A DNA stretch of 64,000 nt from Flavobacterium notoginsengisoli (GCF_014207905.1 NZ_JACHLB010000001.1:558001-622000); one strand, 5' to 3'; shown: positions 25,088 to 34,987, counted from the stretch's first letter. Numbers and translations are program-made. Notes: a model not told the origin generated them from the sequence alone.

Positions 25088-25603
25088 ATGAAATTGAGAA
25101 TCATTTCAACCTGCCTTTTAATTGCTTTATTAGTATCATCTTGCGGAAAAAAGGAAGAAAACCAAACCAAGAAAAAAGATATTTTTACGGTTACCATTGA
25201 AGGTATTTTTGCTAAAAATGATAAACTGCAGGTTTTTTACTTAGTAGAAGGAGGAGAGTGGAAAGATGAAAATTCTGTTTTTAGACCTGTTTATGCTTCC
25301 AATGAAATGCAAAAAATTGTAATCAACTTTCCAGATAAGGTTTTTCCTGAAAACATTAGAGTAGATTTAGGTTATAATACTACACAACAGAATGTTACCA
25401 TTAAAAATATTTCCATACAGCATAACTCAAAAATAATAGATGGTGATTTTGATGCTTACAAAAAGTACTTCTACACGAACGAATTTGTTACTTGGGATCC
25501 GAATTATTTTGGTTACAAATTAAGCACAATCAATAATCAATATGATCCTTTTTTAATGGGTAATAACGAATTAAAGGATGAACTTCAAAGACTTAAATTT
25601 TAA
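25088..25603 (+). CDS. Hypothetical lipoprotein
   Basis: A 171-residue protein with a lipoprotein signal: MKLRIISTCLLIALLVSSC with the acylated Cys at residue 19 followed by a lysine- and glutamate-rich linker. The mature part (about 45-171) has beta-rich sequence around VTIEGIFAKNDKLQVFYLVE and VTWDPNYFGYKL. An in-frame ATG at 25046 would prepend 14 basic residues and overlap the upstream gene; ATG 25088 gives a normal signal peptide. It lies between the Wzz-like and polymerase-like genes, so a role at the outer membrane in polysaccharide handling is plausible, but no family is recognised. Confidence 0.65.
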   Translation: MKLRIISTCLLIALLVSSCGKKEENQTKKKDIFTVTIEGIFAKNDKLQVFYLVEGGEWKDENSVFRPVYASNEMQKIVINFPDKVFPENIRVDLGYNTTQQNVTIKNISIQHNSKIIDGDFDAYKKYFYTNEFVTWDPNYFGYKLSTINNQYDPFLMGNNELKDELQRLKF

Positions 25604-25635
25604 ATAATTAATAGTAAAAAAGAATAAAAAAAAAG

Positions 25636-26841
25636 ATGCGTTTTAATTTTAAACTTATTTTGAATAACGAAAAAATTAGAGAGTATCTTTTTTTTATTGG
25701 ACTGCTATTTTTAGTTTACCTTCCAAAAGGAGGTTTCAAAATTGCGGGAATACCTTTTACTTGGGGATATCTATATCTAGGATTTCTTTTTCTGCTTTTA
25801 ATAACCATATTACTCGAAAAAAAAACCTTTTTTGTTCAGTCAAAACATCTTATTTGTTATTTAGCTACGCTGCCATTTGTGGTGTATTTTTCTCTAAATC
25901 TGATTTTTAGAGGATATTCGGGCTCACTTGGAAATCTTGTAGCCTTTTATGTCAGTTTTGCATTTTTACCGCTATTTTTCTATTTATTTTTAAGTCCTTT
26001 TTTAAAGAAAATAGAGTATTCATACATCGAAGAAAAGATAGTTCAGGCAGTATTTTTGGTTTCTTTATACGGTGTTTTACTTTTTATTTTCAAGCAAGTT
26101 ACAGGTCATTATATTGAAATACCTTATGTGACGGTAAACGCAGATGATTTGGGAACTTTGGAAGGAAAATACAACATGAGAGGTTCGCTTTATAAGCTGA
26201 TTTCTACCTATAATAACGGAAATATTTTTGGAGTCTGTATTTTAATGCTGTTTCCAATTTTTCATCAAAAAAACACTTCTAAGCTCAAATTGATGATTGT
26301 GATTTTAGCTTTAATACTCACATTGTCGAGAACAGTTTGGCTTGGATTGTTGTTTTATTTTGTACTTATTTATAAAGACAGCATTTTCAGATTGATTAGA
26401 ATTTATGCTTTACTCGGATTAATTCTTATTGTTATCGGAACGTTTTTTATGAATCGCTATTTTCAATACGGATCTTTATCAGGATTTATTTTAGATTCAA
26501 AATTGGGAGGAAGAATTGAGCAAATTAGACAATTGAGCGGTTTAAGTTTCTTTGGAAGCCAAACCTTTAAGTTTATTGAAGAAATTGTGTATTTGTCAAT
26601 TTTTAAACAACTTGGTTTTGTTGGGATAATCTTGTTCTGTCTTTCTTTTTTTATGCCCGTTTACATTGCCATTACAACCAAGAATAACAATTATCTCTAT
26701 TTAGTTGGCTGTATGATTTATTTGTTTGTTTGCTGCAGCGATGGCTGTATGTTGTATATACCAACTTTAGTGTTTTTCTACTTCGTTTCGACTATGATTT
26801 TTATTTCCAAGAATAGAACCGAGAAACAAGACATCACATAA
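25636..26841 (+). CDS. O-antigen polymerase/ligase-type membrane protein
   Basis: A 401-residue polytopic membrane protein with about ten hydrophobic segments and a periplasmic loop region around YVTVNADDLGTLEGKYNMRG. The LTLSRTVWLGLLFYFVL segment resembles the Arg-containing motif (SRTxWLG) of the Wzy/WaaL O-antigen polymerase-ligase family. It lies in the polysaccharide cluster; whether it polymerises repeat units or ligates them to lipid A core cannot be told. Its last 75 bp overlap antisense with the C-terminal codons of a second polymerase-like gene. Confidence 0.75.
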   Translation: MRFNFKLILNNEKIREYLFFIGLLFLVYLPKGGFKIAGIPFTWGYLYLGFLFLLLITILLEKKTFFVQSKHLICYLATLPFVVYFSLNLIFRGYSGSLGNLVAFYVSFAFLPLFFYLFLSPFLKKIEYSYIEEKIVQAVFLVSLYGVLLFIFKQVTGHYIEIPYVTVNADDLGTLEGKYNMRGSLYKLISTYNNGNIFGVCILMLFPIFHQKNTSKLKLMIVILALILTLSRTVWLGLLFYFVLIYKDSIFRLIRIYALLGLILIVIGTFFMNRYFQYGSLSGFILDSKLGGRIEQIRQLSGLSFFGSQTFKFIEEIVYLSIFKQLGFVGIILFCLSFFMPVYIAITTKNNNYLYLVGCMIYLFVCCSDGCMLYIPTLVFFYFVSTMIFISKNRTEKQDIT

Positions 26842-27984
26842 AAAATAGCTGTACATTCCGTATTGTCGCACTAAAATATTTTCGGTTATAAATGAAATAA
26901 CAAATAAGATTGTAAGCGATAAATACAAGTAATTGTGATTTTTAAGAGCGTATTTTATTTTTACAAATAACGTAGAAATAAAAGCCAAAAGCATAAAAAT
27001 TCCGCCTTTTAATAGAAAATCAAGATATTGATTGTGTGAGTTTATTTTAAATTTTGTTAGTTCCAGACTATGAAAAGGAACATAACATTCATTTAATTTT
27101 TCTTGAATTAGATTGAAATCCATTCCTAGAAAATTAGAATCGTAAATAAGTTGCGCGCTGCAAGACCAAGCGGCGTAGCGAGTCGAATTTTTAAACGAAT
27201 TTTCGAATAGAAATTGAATGTCTTCCATATAACGTCTCGATAACAAAATAATGGCTATAAAGGCAAATAAGACTAGTAAAAGCACTTTTTTTGAAATCGT
27301 CTTGTTTTGTTTTTTCAGTAATAAAAATCGAATACCCGAAATTACAATAAGCCCAACAATAATATTTCTGGAATTATAAATAATTAATCCTGAAAAAAGA
27401 AGGGCAAACATAACACCAAACAAAACCTTTTTAGACAAAGAAAACTGCTTAAAACCTGAGGTTAGATCGGCTAGAAATAAAATAGCAATTGCAATCCATA
27501 AACAGATATAAGTGCCATGTATTTTATTGTAAAACTCTAAATTATAGCGTGCTAAATACCAATCAAAATGGTGGTTTGGAATATCATAAATATAAAAAGC
27601 CAAAAAATACAAACACAATAAACTCAAAGAAATACTATACGCAAATTGTATTTTTTTTAAATCTTTTGAAAAAGTTTCAACTCGATATAAATAAACGCTT
27701 AACAACGGAATGACAAACAACAGCAAACTTTCGGCAATAAGTTTTACACTTTTAGAACTAAAAAATAGCGTGTAATAAAAAGCTAAAATGACAAAAGAAA
27801 ATAGAAAAGGAGCATTTTTTTTTGAAATTTTAAAATCTTTCAATTTAGCAAAACTTAGTAATAGCAAAGCTACAGCAATCATCATAATAGATTGAAAAGC
27901 TTCAACAAAATAGATTAGAGTAGAAGCTACGAACAAATAAAATACGTTCTTAGTAAGCTCTTTATAAAAATTCATTTTAGTCAA
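26767..27984 (-). CDS. O-antigen ligase/polymerase family membrane protein
   Basis: A 405-residue polytopic membrane protein with about ten to twelve hydrophobic segments and the O-antigen ligase-like stretch SGLIIYNSRNIIVGLIVISG (about 200-220), followed by a periplasmic loop (ENSFKNSTRYAAWSCSAQLI) and FHSLELTKFKINSHNQYLDFLLKGG, which contains the HNQYL motif seen in WaaL/Wzy-type enzymes. The 8-bp overlap with the upstream Wzx gene shows co-transcription, the classical wzx-wzy pair. It converges on and overlaps the other polymerase-like gene by 75 bp. Confidence 0.8.
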   Translation of the reverse strand: MTKMNFYKELTKNVFYLFVASTLIYFVEAFQSIMMIAVALLLLSFAKLKDFKISKKNAPFLFSFVILAFYYTLFFSSKSVKLIAESLLLFVIPLLSVYLYRVETFSKDLKKIQFAYSISLSLLCLYFLAFYIYDIPNHHFDWYLARYNLEFYNKIHGTYICLWIAIAILFLADLTSGFKQFSLSKKVLFGVMFALLFSGLIIYNSRNIIVGLIVISGIRFLLLKKQNKTISKKVLLLVLFAFIAIILLSRRYMEDIQFLFENSFKNSTRYAAWSCSAQLIYDSNFLGMDFNLIQEKLNECYVPFHSLELTKFKINSHNQYLDFLLKGGIFMLLAFISTLFVKIKYALKNHNYLYLSLTILFVISFITENILVRQYGMYSYFLCDVLFLGSILGNKNHSRNEVEKH

Positions 27985-29215
27985 TTTTATTCTTGAAAAA
28001 GTTTAACTCATCGCTTTTTGAAATTGCAAAATTGAGGTAAACGGTTATAAATATTTCGGTTAAAATTAAAGATATAATGATACCATTTACTTTTATAAAA
28101 TAACAGAGAACAAAAGAAAGGATGATATTGATAATTAGTCCATAAAGATGCGCATTAAAATAAGTACTTTTTTTATGATGCAACAATAATGACATATAAG
28201 CAGATTGATTTAAAGCACTAATAAGCGGAATGGGAGCAAGATAAATCAAGTAAAGAGAAGAATTCGAGGTAAATTCAGAACTTAAAATACTAATAATCAA
28301 ATTCGGAAAAAAGACTAGTAAAAGACCTCCAAAACCATACATTAGAAAATAGGCCCAAAAGACAGATTTTAAAAAATGATTGAGTTGTTTAATTTTTGAA
28401 ATTCCGATTTCGCATGCCTTAAAATAAACTCCTTGAAATAATACACTAATAGATTGTTTGCAAAGCATGATAATTTTTTCTGCCACATTGTATATTCCGA
28501 CAATCGTATTATCAAAAAAGATACTGAGAATTATGGTGCTCGAATTCATCAACGCACAAATTGTGAGATTGGTTAAAAACAATTTGTAACCAAAAACAAG
28601 TTCTTCATAAATTTCAGAAATGGTAGAAAAATGATATTTAAAATAATTTTTTTTAATTAAATATAAAGTCGAAAAAATGAAAATTAGAATATCAGATATT
28701 CCTAGATAGTAAAAAACAAATTGATAATCGGTCTTTTCAACTAGAGTTATAAAAATCAGTGCAATACAGCCAATTTTCACAATAGAATTGATGATGAAAT
28801 AAGGAAAAACTTTATCTAATCCGATAAAGAAACAAAGGTTGTTTTGAGATCTTGAAAACAGAAAGACCAACAATGAAAATGCAAAAATCAGATTGTGCTT
28901 TATTTCAGAACATAAAATAAAAACAACCAATAAAAGTATAGACGGCACAAATACGGCAATCTTGCAATTAATAATTTTAGAAATATATTGACTGATTAAA
29001 TTCGAATCGTCTTTTACTTTTTGAATTTCTATTGGCGCAAATGCATACCAGGAATAATCATATAATACAGACACAATATTGATGAATGCTAGAGATACCG
29101 CAATTAAACCGTAAGTATCAATTCCATATGTTTTGATGTAAAACGGAATTAATAACAATGGAAATAATAAATTAATAAAATTTATTCCAAAGCTCAATGA
29201 GATGTTTTTAAGCAC
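27977..29215 (-). CDS. wzx: Oligosaccharide flippase (Wzx/MATE-like)
   Basis: A roughly 412-residue protein with about 12 hydrophobic segments and the typical Wzx opening LKNISLSFGINFINLLFPLLLIPFYIKTYG. Wzx moves undecaprenyl-linked oligosaccharide across the inner membrane. The frame remains open to a TTG at 29275; I prefer the GTG at 29213-29215 because it puts the conserved start LKNISLSF at the N-terminus, but the longer form cannot be excluded. It overlaps the downstream polymerase gene by 8 bp and is divergent from the GT2 gene. Confidence 0.85.
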   Translation of the reverse strand: MLKNISLSFGINFINLLFPLLLIPFYIKTYGIDTYGLIAVSLAFINIVSVLYDYSWYAFAPIEIQKVKDDSNLISQYISKIINCKIAVFVPSILLLVVFILCSEIKHNLIFAFSLLVFLFSRSQNNLCFFIGLDKVFPYFIINSIVKIGCIALIFITLVEKTDYQFVFYYLGISDILIFIFSTLYLIKKNYFKYHFSTISEIYEELVFGYKLFLTNLTICALMNSSTIILSIFFDNTIVGIYNVAEKIIMLCKQSISVLFQGVYFKACEIGISKIKQLNHFLKSVFWAYFLMYGFGGLLLVFFPNLIISILSSEFTSNSSLYLIYLAPIPLISALNQSAYMSLLLHHKKSTYFNAHLYGLIINIILSFVLCYFIKVNGIIISLILTEIFITVYLNFAISKSDELNFFKNKID

Positions 29216-29329
29216 TATACAGTTTGTTGTTAAATTTGAAACAGAAACTTGATTGTTTATTTCAAGCAAATACAAATTAAAATTATATTTTTGATAAAAT
29301 CAGAAAATGTAAGTTTTTTTAATACAAAA

Positions 29330-30340
29330 ATGACACAAGGATATAGTATCGCAATTCCAGCTTATGGCAGGCCAAATGAATTTGAAGATTTATTACAATC
29401 TATTAATGAAATGGATATGCTGCCAAATGAAGTTATAATTTGCGAGGATTTTTCGAAAGAAAGAAATGAAATACGTGCTGTAGCAGAGAAATATCAAATC
29501 ATTTTTAACACTAAAAATGTAGTTGTTTCATATATAGAAAATGAAAAAAACTTAGGTTACGATGCTAACATTCGAAGATTAATTGATTTAGCTCTTTACA
29601 AATGGGTAATATTAATTGGTAACGATGATTTGTTTTTGAAAAGAGGTTTAAATGAAATTGACGAATTTTGTAAAAAAAATGAATCGATAGCCATGATTTC
29701 CAGACCGTTTATTCGTTTTGAAAAAGACATCAATAAACCGCTAGGAATTTCTAGAATTTTGCCCAATGAAGCTATTATCGGAAAAAATGATTCTCCGAAA
29801 TTCATTTTCAGAATGTGTGGTTTTGTTGGAGGATTGGTTATCAACAAAGAATGGGCAAAAAAAATAGCGACTGACAAATACGACGGAACTTTATTTTACC
29901 AAATTTACCTCGCAGCAAATGCTTTTTGTACAACAGGAATAGGTTATTTAGCAAATCCGTCAGTAGGAGGAAGAGCGGGAAATCCGCCGTTGTTTGGAAA
30001 TTCTAAAAAAGATGGAGATTTTCATGTTCCGGGATCTTATACAGCAAAAGGAAGAGCCTCAATGTGGAAAGGTGTTTTAGACATCGGAAAAGATGTTGGT
30101 AAACTATATAATATTGAACTTCATGAAGAATTAAGAAAAGAATTAATGATTAGACAATCGTTTCATGTTTTTGAAATGAATGTTGGAGTTTCGAAAGAAA
30201 CCTTAAAAGAACTCAAATCTGAATTAAAAAAATTAGATTTGTTCGATCATTGGATTCCTAAAACTTTATACTTTTTAAATATCACTTTTGGTAAAAACGC
30301 TTATTACGTTTATTATCTTACAAGAAAATTAATGCAATAA
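29330..30340 (+). CDS. Family 2 glycosyltransferase
   Basis: A 336-residue GT-A-type glycosyltransferase, cytoplasmic or membrane-associated. The start SIAIPAYGRPNEFEDLLQS and the aspartates in ICEDFS and VILIGNDDLFLKRGL (the DxD-like metal/nucleotide site) are characteristic. Donor and acceptor unknown. A longer frame starting at a TTG at 29249 would prepend 27 hydrophobic/basic residues; the ATG at 29330 fits the conserved family start. It is followed 2 bp later by a GT4 gene, so the two are translationally coupled parts of the polysaccharide operon. Confidence 0.88.
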   Translation: MTQGYSIAIPAYGRPNEFEDLLQSINEMDMLPNEVIICEDFSKERNEIRAVAEKYQIIFNTKNVVVSYIENEKNLGYDANIRRLIDLALYKWVILIGNDDLFLKRGLNEIDEFCKKNESIAMISRPFIRFEKDINKPLGISRILPNEAIIGKNDSPKFIFRMCGFVGGLVINKEWAKKIATDKYDGTLFYQIYLAANAFCTTGIGYLANPSVGGRAGNPPLFGNSKKDGDFHVPGSYTAKGRASMWKGVLDIGKDVGKLYNIELHEELRKELMIRQSFHVFEMNVGVSKETLKELKSELKKLDLFDHWIPKTLYFLNITFGKNAYYVYYLTRKLMQ

Positions 30341-30342
30341 AA

Positions 30343-31467
30343 ATGAAAAAAGCCCTAATCAGCGATTGGTATTATGTAAATGGAGGAGCCGAAAAAGTGA
30401 TTCATTCTATAAATTCTATCTGGAATGATTTCGATCATTTTGCACTTATAGATTTTCTGAATGAGGCCGATCGCAAATTTATCTTAAATGGGAAAAAAGC
30501 AAAAACTAGCTTTATCCAAAAACTACCTACAGTAAAGAAAAATCACCGTAAATTTTTGCAGTTATTTCCAATTGCAATAGAACAATTTGATTTAAAAGAT
30601 TTTGATTTAATAATAAGCTCTTCTTCTGCCGTTGCAAAAGGGATTAGAACTACGGAAAATCAGCTACACATTTGTTATTGTCATTCTCCAATGCGTTACG
30701 CTTGGGATTTAAGAGAACAATATTTAAAAGATGCTGGATTAACCAAAGGTCTAAAAGGTTTGTATGCGAAATCGGTTTTAGATAAAATGCAAAAATGGGA
30801 TCTTTCAAACTCAGAAAATGTAGATTATTTTATTGCCAATTCTAAACACATTGCTCAGAGAATTAAAAAAACCTATAATAAAGAATCGGTTGTAATTTAT
30901 CCGCCGGTAGATGTTGATTTTTTTAGTTTAGAAGAAACAAAAGAAGACTATTATTTGACCGCTTCGAGAATGGTTCCGTACAAAAAAACGCAACTGATTG
31001 TAGAAGCTTTTAACGAATTGCCGCACTTAAAATTAATTGTTGCAGGAGAAGGACCAGAGCTAGAAAAACTTCAAAAAATAGCCAAAAAGAATATTGAATT
31101 TGTTGGTTTTGTCGAAAATAAAAAACTGCGAAGTTTGATGCAGAAAGCAAAAGCATTCGTTTTTGCAGCCGAAGAAGATTTCGGAATTATTCCCGTTGAA
31201 GCGCAGGCCTGCGGAACTCCAGTTATTGCTTTAAAGAAAGGAGGAACTCTAGAAACGGTTGTTGAAAATGAAACCGGAATTTTCTTTGAAGAACAATCTG
31301 CCGAAAAAATAAGAGAAGCAATACTACATTTTCAGACAAAGTCTTTCGATCCAAAAGTGATTCGCGAACATGCGGTTAAATTTTCAAAAGAACGATTTGA
31401 AAAAGAAATTAAGGAATTTGTTGAAACCAAGTTTAAAGCGCATCAGCAAACATTAGAAGAAATATAA
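30343..31467 (+). CDS. Family 4 glycosyltransferase
   Basis: A 374-residue GT-B glycosyltransferase. The N-terminal acceptor domain opens KKALISDWYYVNGGAEKVIH; the C-terminal donor-binding domain has YYLTASRMVPYKKTQLIVEAF and the retaining-enzyme motif EEDFGIIPVEAQACGTPVIA (E-x7-E), then GTLETVVENETGIFF. Likely transfers a nucleotide-activated sugar, identity unknown, to the lipid-linked repeat unit. It starts 2 bp after the GT2 gene. Confidence 0.92.
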   Translation: MKKALISDWYYVNGGAEKVIHSINSIWNDFDHFALIDFLNEADRKFILNGKKAKTSFIQKLPTVKKNHRKFLQLFPIAIEQFDLKDFDLIISSSSAVAKGIRTTENQLHICYCHSPMRYAWDLREQYLKDAGLTKGLKGLYAKSVLDKMQKWDLSNSENVDYFIANSKHIAQRIKKTYNKESVVIYPPVDVDFFSLEETKEDYYLTASRMVPYKKTQLIVEAFNELPHLKLIVAGEGPELEKLQKIAKKNIEFVGFVENKKLRSLMQKAKAFVFAAEEDFGIIPVEAQACGTPVIALKKGGTLETVVENETGIFFEEQSAEKIREAILHFQTKSFDPKVIREHAVKFSKERFEKEIKEFVETKFKAHQQTLEEI

Positions 31468-31504
31468 AGTAAGAATATAAAAGAAAAATAGTTTTCAAAT
31501 CAAC

Positions 31505-31512
31505 TACATTTG
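31505..31512 (+). promoter_or_regulatory. -7 promoter box of the decarboxylase gene
   Basis: TACATTTG fits TAnnTTTG, 19 bp before the ATG at 31532; suggests a separate transcription start within the cluster. Confidence 0.5.
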
Positions 31513-31531
31513 CGTTGAACAAACCATTATC

Positions 31532-32515
31532 ATGAAAAGAATACTTATTACTGGAGCGGCAGGATTTTTAGGTTCACATTTATGTGACAGATTTATCAAA
31601 GAAGGTTACTTTGTAATCGGAATGGATAACCTGATTACGGGAGATCTTAAAAACATTGAACATTTATTCAAACTGGAAAATTTTGAATTCTATCATCATG
31701 ATATTACTAAGTTTGTTCACGTTCCTGGCGATTTAGATTATATTTTGCATTTTGCTTCGCCGGCAAGTCCGATAGATTATTTGAAAATTCCAATTCAAAC
31801 TTTAAAAGTAGGATCTTTAGGAACACATAATTTGTTAGGATTAGCGAGAGTTAAAAAAGCCAGAATTTTAATTGCTTCGACTTCAGAAGTTTATGGAGAT
31901 CCGTTGGTTCACCCGCAGACAGAAGAATATTACGGAAACGTAAATACAATTGGTCCGCGTGGCGTTTATGACGAAGCCAAACGTTTTCAGGAATCTATAA
32001 CAATGGCATATCACACTTTTCACGGTGTAGAAACCAGAATCGTGCGTATTTTTAATACTTACGGCCCAAGAATGCGATTAAACGACGGACGTGTAATTCC
32101 TGCTTTTATAGGTCAGGCTTTACGCGGAGAAGATTTAACCATTTTTGGAGACGGAATGCAAACACGTTCTTTCTGTTACGTAGACGATCAGGTTGAAGGT
32201 ATTTTCAGATTACTGCATTCAGATTATGTATATCCTGTAAATATTGGAAATCCAGACGAAATCACGATTAAAGATTTTGCAGAGGAAATTATAAAACTTA
32301 CAGGAACAAATCAGAAAGTGGTTTATCATCCGTTGCCAATAAACGATCCATTGCAGCGTCAGCCAGATACGACAAAAGCAAAAGAATTGTTAGGTTGGGA
32401 AGCCAAAGTTAGTCGAGCAGAAGGAATGAAAATAACATATGAATATTTCAAATCCTTATCTCCAGAAGAATTGGCTAAAGAAGAACACAAAGACTTTTCA
32501 AGTTATATTAAGTAA
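31532..32515 (+). CDS. UDP-glucuronate decarboxylase (UXS-type SDR)
   Basis: A 327-residue extended short-chain dehydrogenase. The NAD-binding Rossmann motif is [11 protein letters not shown] (about 7-17); the catalytic Ser/Tyr/Lys are in STSEVYGDP and [10 protein letters not shown]; the substrate segments [10 protein letters not shown] and [15 protein letters not shown] match UXS. The enzyme makes UDP-xylose from UDP-glucuronate using enzyme-bound NAD+. UDP-glucose dehydrogenase, which would provide the substrate, is not in the window. The product fits the surrounding surface-polysaccharide cluster. Other UDP-sugar epimerases are less likely given the RGVYDEAKR motif. Confidence 0.93.
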   Translation: MKRILITGAAGFLGSHLCDRFIKEGYFVIGMDNLITGDLKNIEHLFKLENFEFYHHDITKFVHVPGDLDYILHFASPASPIDYLKIPIQTLKVGSLGTHNLLGLARVKKARILIASTSEVYGDPLVHPQTEEYYGNVNTIGPRGVYDEAKRFQESITMAYHTFHGVETRIVRIFNTYGPRMRLNDGRVIPAFIGQALRGEDLTIFGDGMQTRSFCYVDDQVEGIFRLLHSDYVYPVNIGNPDEITIKDFAEEIIKLTGTNQKVVYHPLPINDPLQRQPDTTKAKELLGWEAKVSRAEGMKITYEYFKSLSPEELAKEEHKDFSSYIK

Positions 32516-32518
32516 TAA

Positions 32519-32557
32519 AAAAAAGGGAAAATATGTTAGAATATTTTCCCTTTTTCT
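32519..32557. terminator. Bidirectional terminator
   Basis: AAAAGGGAAAATAT and ATATTTTCCCTTTT pair around a six-base loop, flanked by A and T runs, between the convergent decarboxylase and GT4 genes. Confidence 0.9.
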
Positions 32558-32572
32558 TTTTTGTAAAATGAT

Positions 32573-33760
32573 TCAAAAAGCATCATTTTCAATAAGTTGT
32601 TTCATTTGCTCGTTGAGGTTAAAATGTGATTTCGCATGAAGATAAATTGATTTTTTCCTATTTTGAATTTCCTCTTTTCCAACTTCAGAGATTTGTTTTA
32701 AAGAGTGGTTTAAAGCTTCAAAATTTCCCACAGGCGCAACCCATCCGAGATTATTTTCTTCAACAATATTTTCTCCTTCGCCGCCGCCAAAATATAAAAC
32801 AGGAAAACCTAAAGCGGTATATTCAAATATTTTGGAAGGAACAGAACCGTAAATCCTTGTTTTGAGCGGAATTAAAGCAATATCCAAATCTTTTAATTTT
32901 TCATGTAAAATGTTTCGTTCCAACATTCCATAAAAAATAATTTTTTGTTCGGGATGTTCTTTTAAATAATTTACAATCTGATCTTTTTCTGCACCATCAC
33001 CAAAAATATGAAGTTCGATGTTCAGATTTTCTAAGTTTAATTCTTGAATAAGTTCAAAAACACCTTGCGCAACTCCCAATAAACCAGCATAAAACAACTT
33101 TATTGGTTCTGCAGAATCGTATTTTTCAGAAATGTTATTTTCTATAAAATGATCAGGATAATTACGATATAAAAAGCATTTTTTTTCTGGAAAAATAGAA
33201 TGAATATGTGCAATAATTTCGTTCGATTGCCCAAAAATATGTGTTGCTTTTTTATAGATGAAACGTTCTATAAAAACTAGTATTTTATGCGAAATGCTGT
33301 TTTTCTTTAAAACGCCAAGTTCAATGGCGGCTGTTGGCCAAAGATCAGATACATTTAAGATTATTTTTTTTCGTTTAATCCAAAGTGCAAAAATCGCAGT
33401 AAAAGACAACAATAAAGGAGGTGATTGTACAATTACTTTTTTTGGCGTTTTTAGAAATAATAAATAAAAGAACAGCGTAGTAGAAAACGAAAGCGTAGAA
33501 ACAATTCTTTTAAAGATATTAGAACTGTTGCTAGGATAAATCCATAGACGTTTTAAAGTAATATTCTGAATTTTTTCGGTTACCGAAAATTTGCCTTTAT
33601 ATTCAGGAAAAAGTTCTCCTTTTGGATAATTTGGCAATGGAGAAATAACCGAAACATTATATCCGTTTTGATCTAATTTTAGAGCCAATTGTTCTATTCT
33701 ATTCGCAGCAGCTCCTTTTTCTGGCGGATAATAATTGGAAATAATAAGAATATCGTTCAT
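32573..33760 (-). CDS. Family 4 glycosyltransferase (WbuB-like)
   Basis: A 395-residue GT-B enzyme opening MNDILIISNYYPPEKGAAAN, with a hydrophobic patch (TLFFYLLFLKTPKKV) and a second possible membrane-contact patch LLLSFTAIFALWI, as in WbuB-type amino-sugar transferases. The donor domain carries FYAGLLGVAQGVFELIQ and SKIFEYTALGFPVLYFGGGE. WbuB relatives transfer N-acetyl-fucosamine or related sugars; the sugar here is not known. The start codon overlaps the stop of the upstream UDP-GlcNAc 2-epimerase gene by one base, so the genes are coupled. Confidence 0.88.
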   Translation of the reverse strand: MNDILIISNYYPPEKGAAANRIEQLALKLDQNGYNVSVISPLPNYPKGELFPEYKGKFSVTEKIQNITLKRLWIYPSNSSNIFKRIVSTLSFSTTLFFYLLFLKTPKKVIVQSPPLLLSFTAIFALWIKRKKIILNVSDLWPTAAIELGVLKKNSISHKILVFIERFIYKKATHIFGQSNEIIAHIHSIFPEKKCFLYRNYPDHFIENNISEKYDSAEPIKLFYAGLLGVAQGVFELIQELNLENLNIELHIFGDGAEKDQIVNYLKEHPEQKIIFYGMLERNILHEKLKDLDIALIPLKTRIYGSVPSKIFEYTALGFPVLYFGGGEGENIVEENNLGWVAPVGNFEALNHSLKQISEVGKEEIQNRKKSIYLHAKSHFNLNEQMKQLIENDAF

Positions 33761-34848
33761 CAGTTTTTATTCAATAAAATGGAAACAATTCTTTCAGATG
33801 CTTTTCCATCCCATAAATCTGGTACACCACTTTTTTTGGCGCCATTTTGTAAAAACGCTCCAAATACTTTTTTCAGATTTTCGAGAGAGGTTCCTACAAT
33901 AGTATTAGAACCAATAGTTTCTGTTTCAGGTCTTTCGGTATTGTCTCGCATCGTAAAACATGGAATTCCTAGAACAGTTGTTTCTTCAGAAATTCCGCCG
34001 CTGTCTGTAATAACCGCAAAACTGTTTTTTACTAAATACATAAAATTCAAATAACCCTGAGGTGAAACAAAAATGATGTTTTTGAAATCGGTTTTACTTT
34101 CTTTTAAAATTGCCTGCGTTCTTGGATGAATTGGAAAAATTATTTTTTTATCATTCGAAAGCAAATCAATTCCTTCTAATAATGTTACTAACGAAGAAAC
34201 TTCATCGACATTTGCAGGTCTATGAAGAGTTAGAACGATATAATTTTTTTCTTTTAATTGAAGTTCGTTCCAAAAATCTGGAGCCGAAATTCTATTGATA
34301 TTCTGATATAAAGTGTCAATCATGACATTGCCCACAAAGTGCACATTTTCAGGATTTGAACCCAATTTTAATAAGTTTTCAGAAGCCGATGTTGAGGTTG
34401 TAAAAAAGTAATCTGTTATACTGTCTGTCAGCATTCGGTTAATTTCTTCGGGCATAGTCAAATCTCCAGATCTAATTCCTGCTTCAACGTGCGCTACTTT
34501 TGTATTGCATTTTTTTGCCACGATAGAACAAGCCATTGTTGAGTTTACGTCGCCTACAACCAAAACTAAATCGGTTGGGTTTTGAAGTAATTCTTTTTCA
34601 AAAGCAATCATAATTGCAGCTGTTTGTTCTGCCTGAGAACCGCTTTTTACTTCAAGATTGACATCTGGATGAGGAATATTCAATTCTTCAAAAAAAGTAT
34701 CGCTTAAGTTTTTATCGTAATGCTGTCCAGTATGAACCAAACGAAATGAAATGGCAAAACCTTCATTTTGTTTGTTTTTTATGGCATTAATAATGGGTGC
34801 TATTTTTATAAAATTGGGTCTTGCACCAGCGATAATAGTAATTTTCAT
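33760..34848 (-). CDS. wecB: UDP-N-acetylglucosamine 2-epimerase (non-hydrolysing)
   Basis: A 362-residue WecB-family enzyme interconverting UDP-GlcNAc and UDP-ManNAc for surface polysaccharide synthesis. Visible motifs: start ITIIAGARPNFIKIAPI, RLVHTGQHYDKNLSDTFFEEL, LVVGDVNSTMA, KVAHVEAGIRSGDLTMPEEINR and the C-terminal TDSGGISEETTVLGIPCFTMRDNTERPET. All are conserved, including the catalytic Glu/Asp region EAGIRSGD. It is the first gene of a two-gene unit with the WbuB-like transferase. UDP-ManNAc could feed a ManNAc or ManNAcA residue in the polymer. Confidence 0.95.
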   Translation of the reverse strand: MKITIIAGARPNFIKIAPIINAIKNKQNEGFAISFRLVHTGQHYDKNLSDTFFEELNIPHPDVNLEVKSGSQAEQTAAIMIAFEKELLQNPTDLVLVVGDVNSTMACSIVAKKCNTKVAHVEAGIRSGDLTMPEEINRMLTDSITDYFFTTSTSASENLLKLGSNPENVHFVGNVMIDTLYQNINRISAPDFWNELQLKEKNYIVLTLHRPANVDEVSSLVTLLEGIDLLSNDKKIIFPIHPRTQAILKESKTDFKNIIFVSPQGYLNFMYLVKNSFAVITDSGGISEETTVLGIPCFTMRDNTERPETETIGSNTIVGTSLENLKKVFGAFLQNGAKKSGVPDLWDGKASERIVSILLNKN

Positions 34849-34883
34849 AAGTTTACCGGATTCTGTCTAAAAACTTTCTTTAG

Positions 34884-34891
34884 CAAAAGTA
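34884..34891 (-). promoter_or_regulatory. -7 promoter box of wecB
   Basis: TACTTTTG on the minus strand fits TAnnTTTG, 35 bp upstream of the wecB ATG. Confidence 0.5.
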
Positions 34892-34987
34892 AAGTTTAAA
34901 TTGGATTCTCGGTAAATTGGAAGATTTTGTTGTGTTTAAAATTTGAATTTTGAAGACGATTATTGAGAAATCTTATTGAAGTATAAA

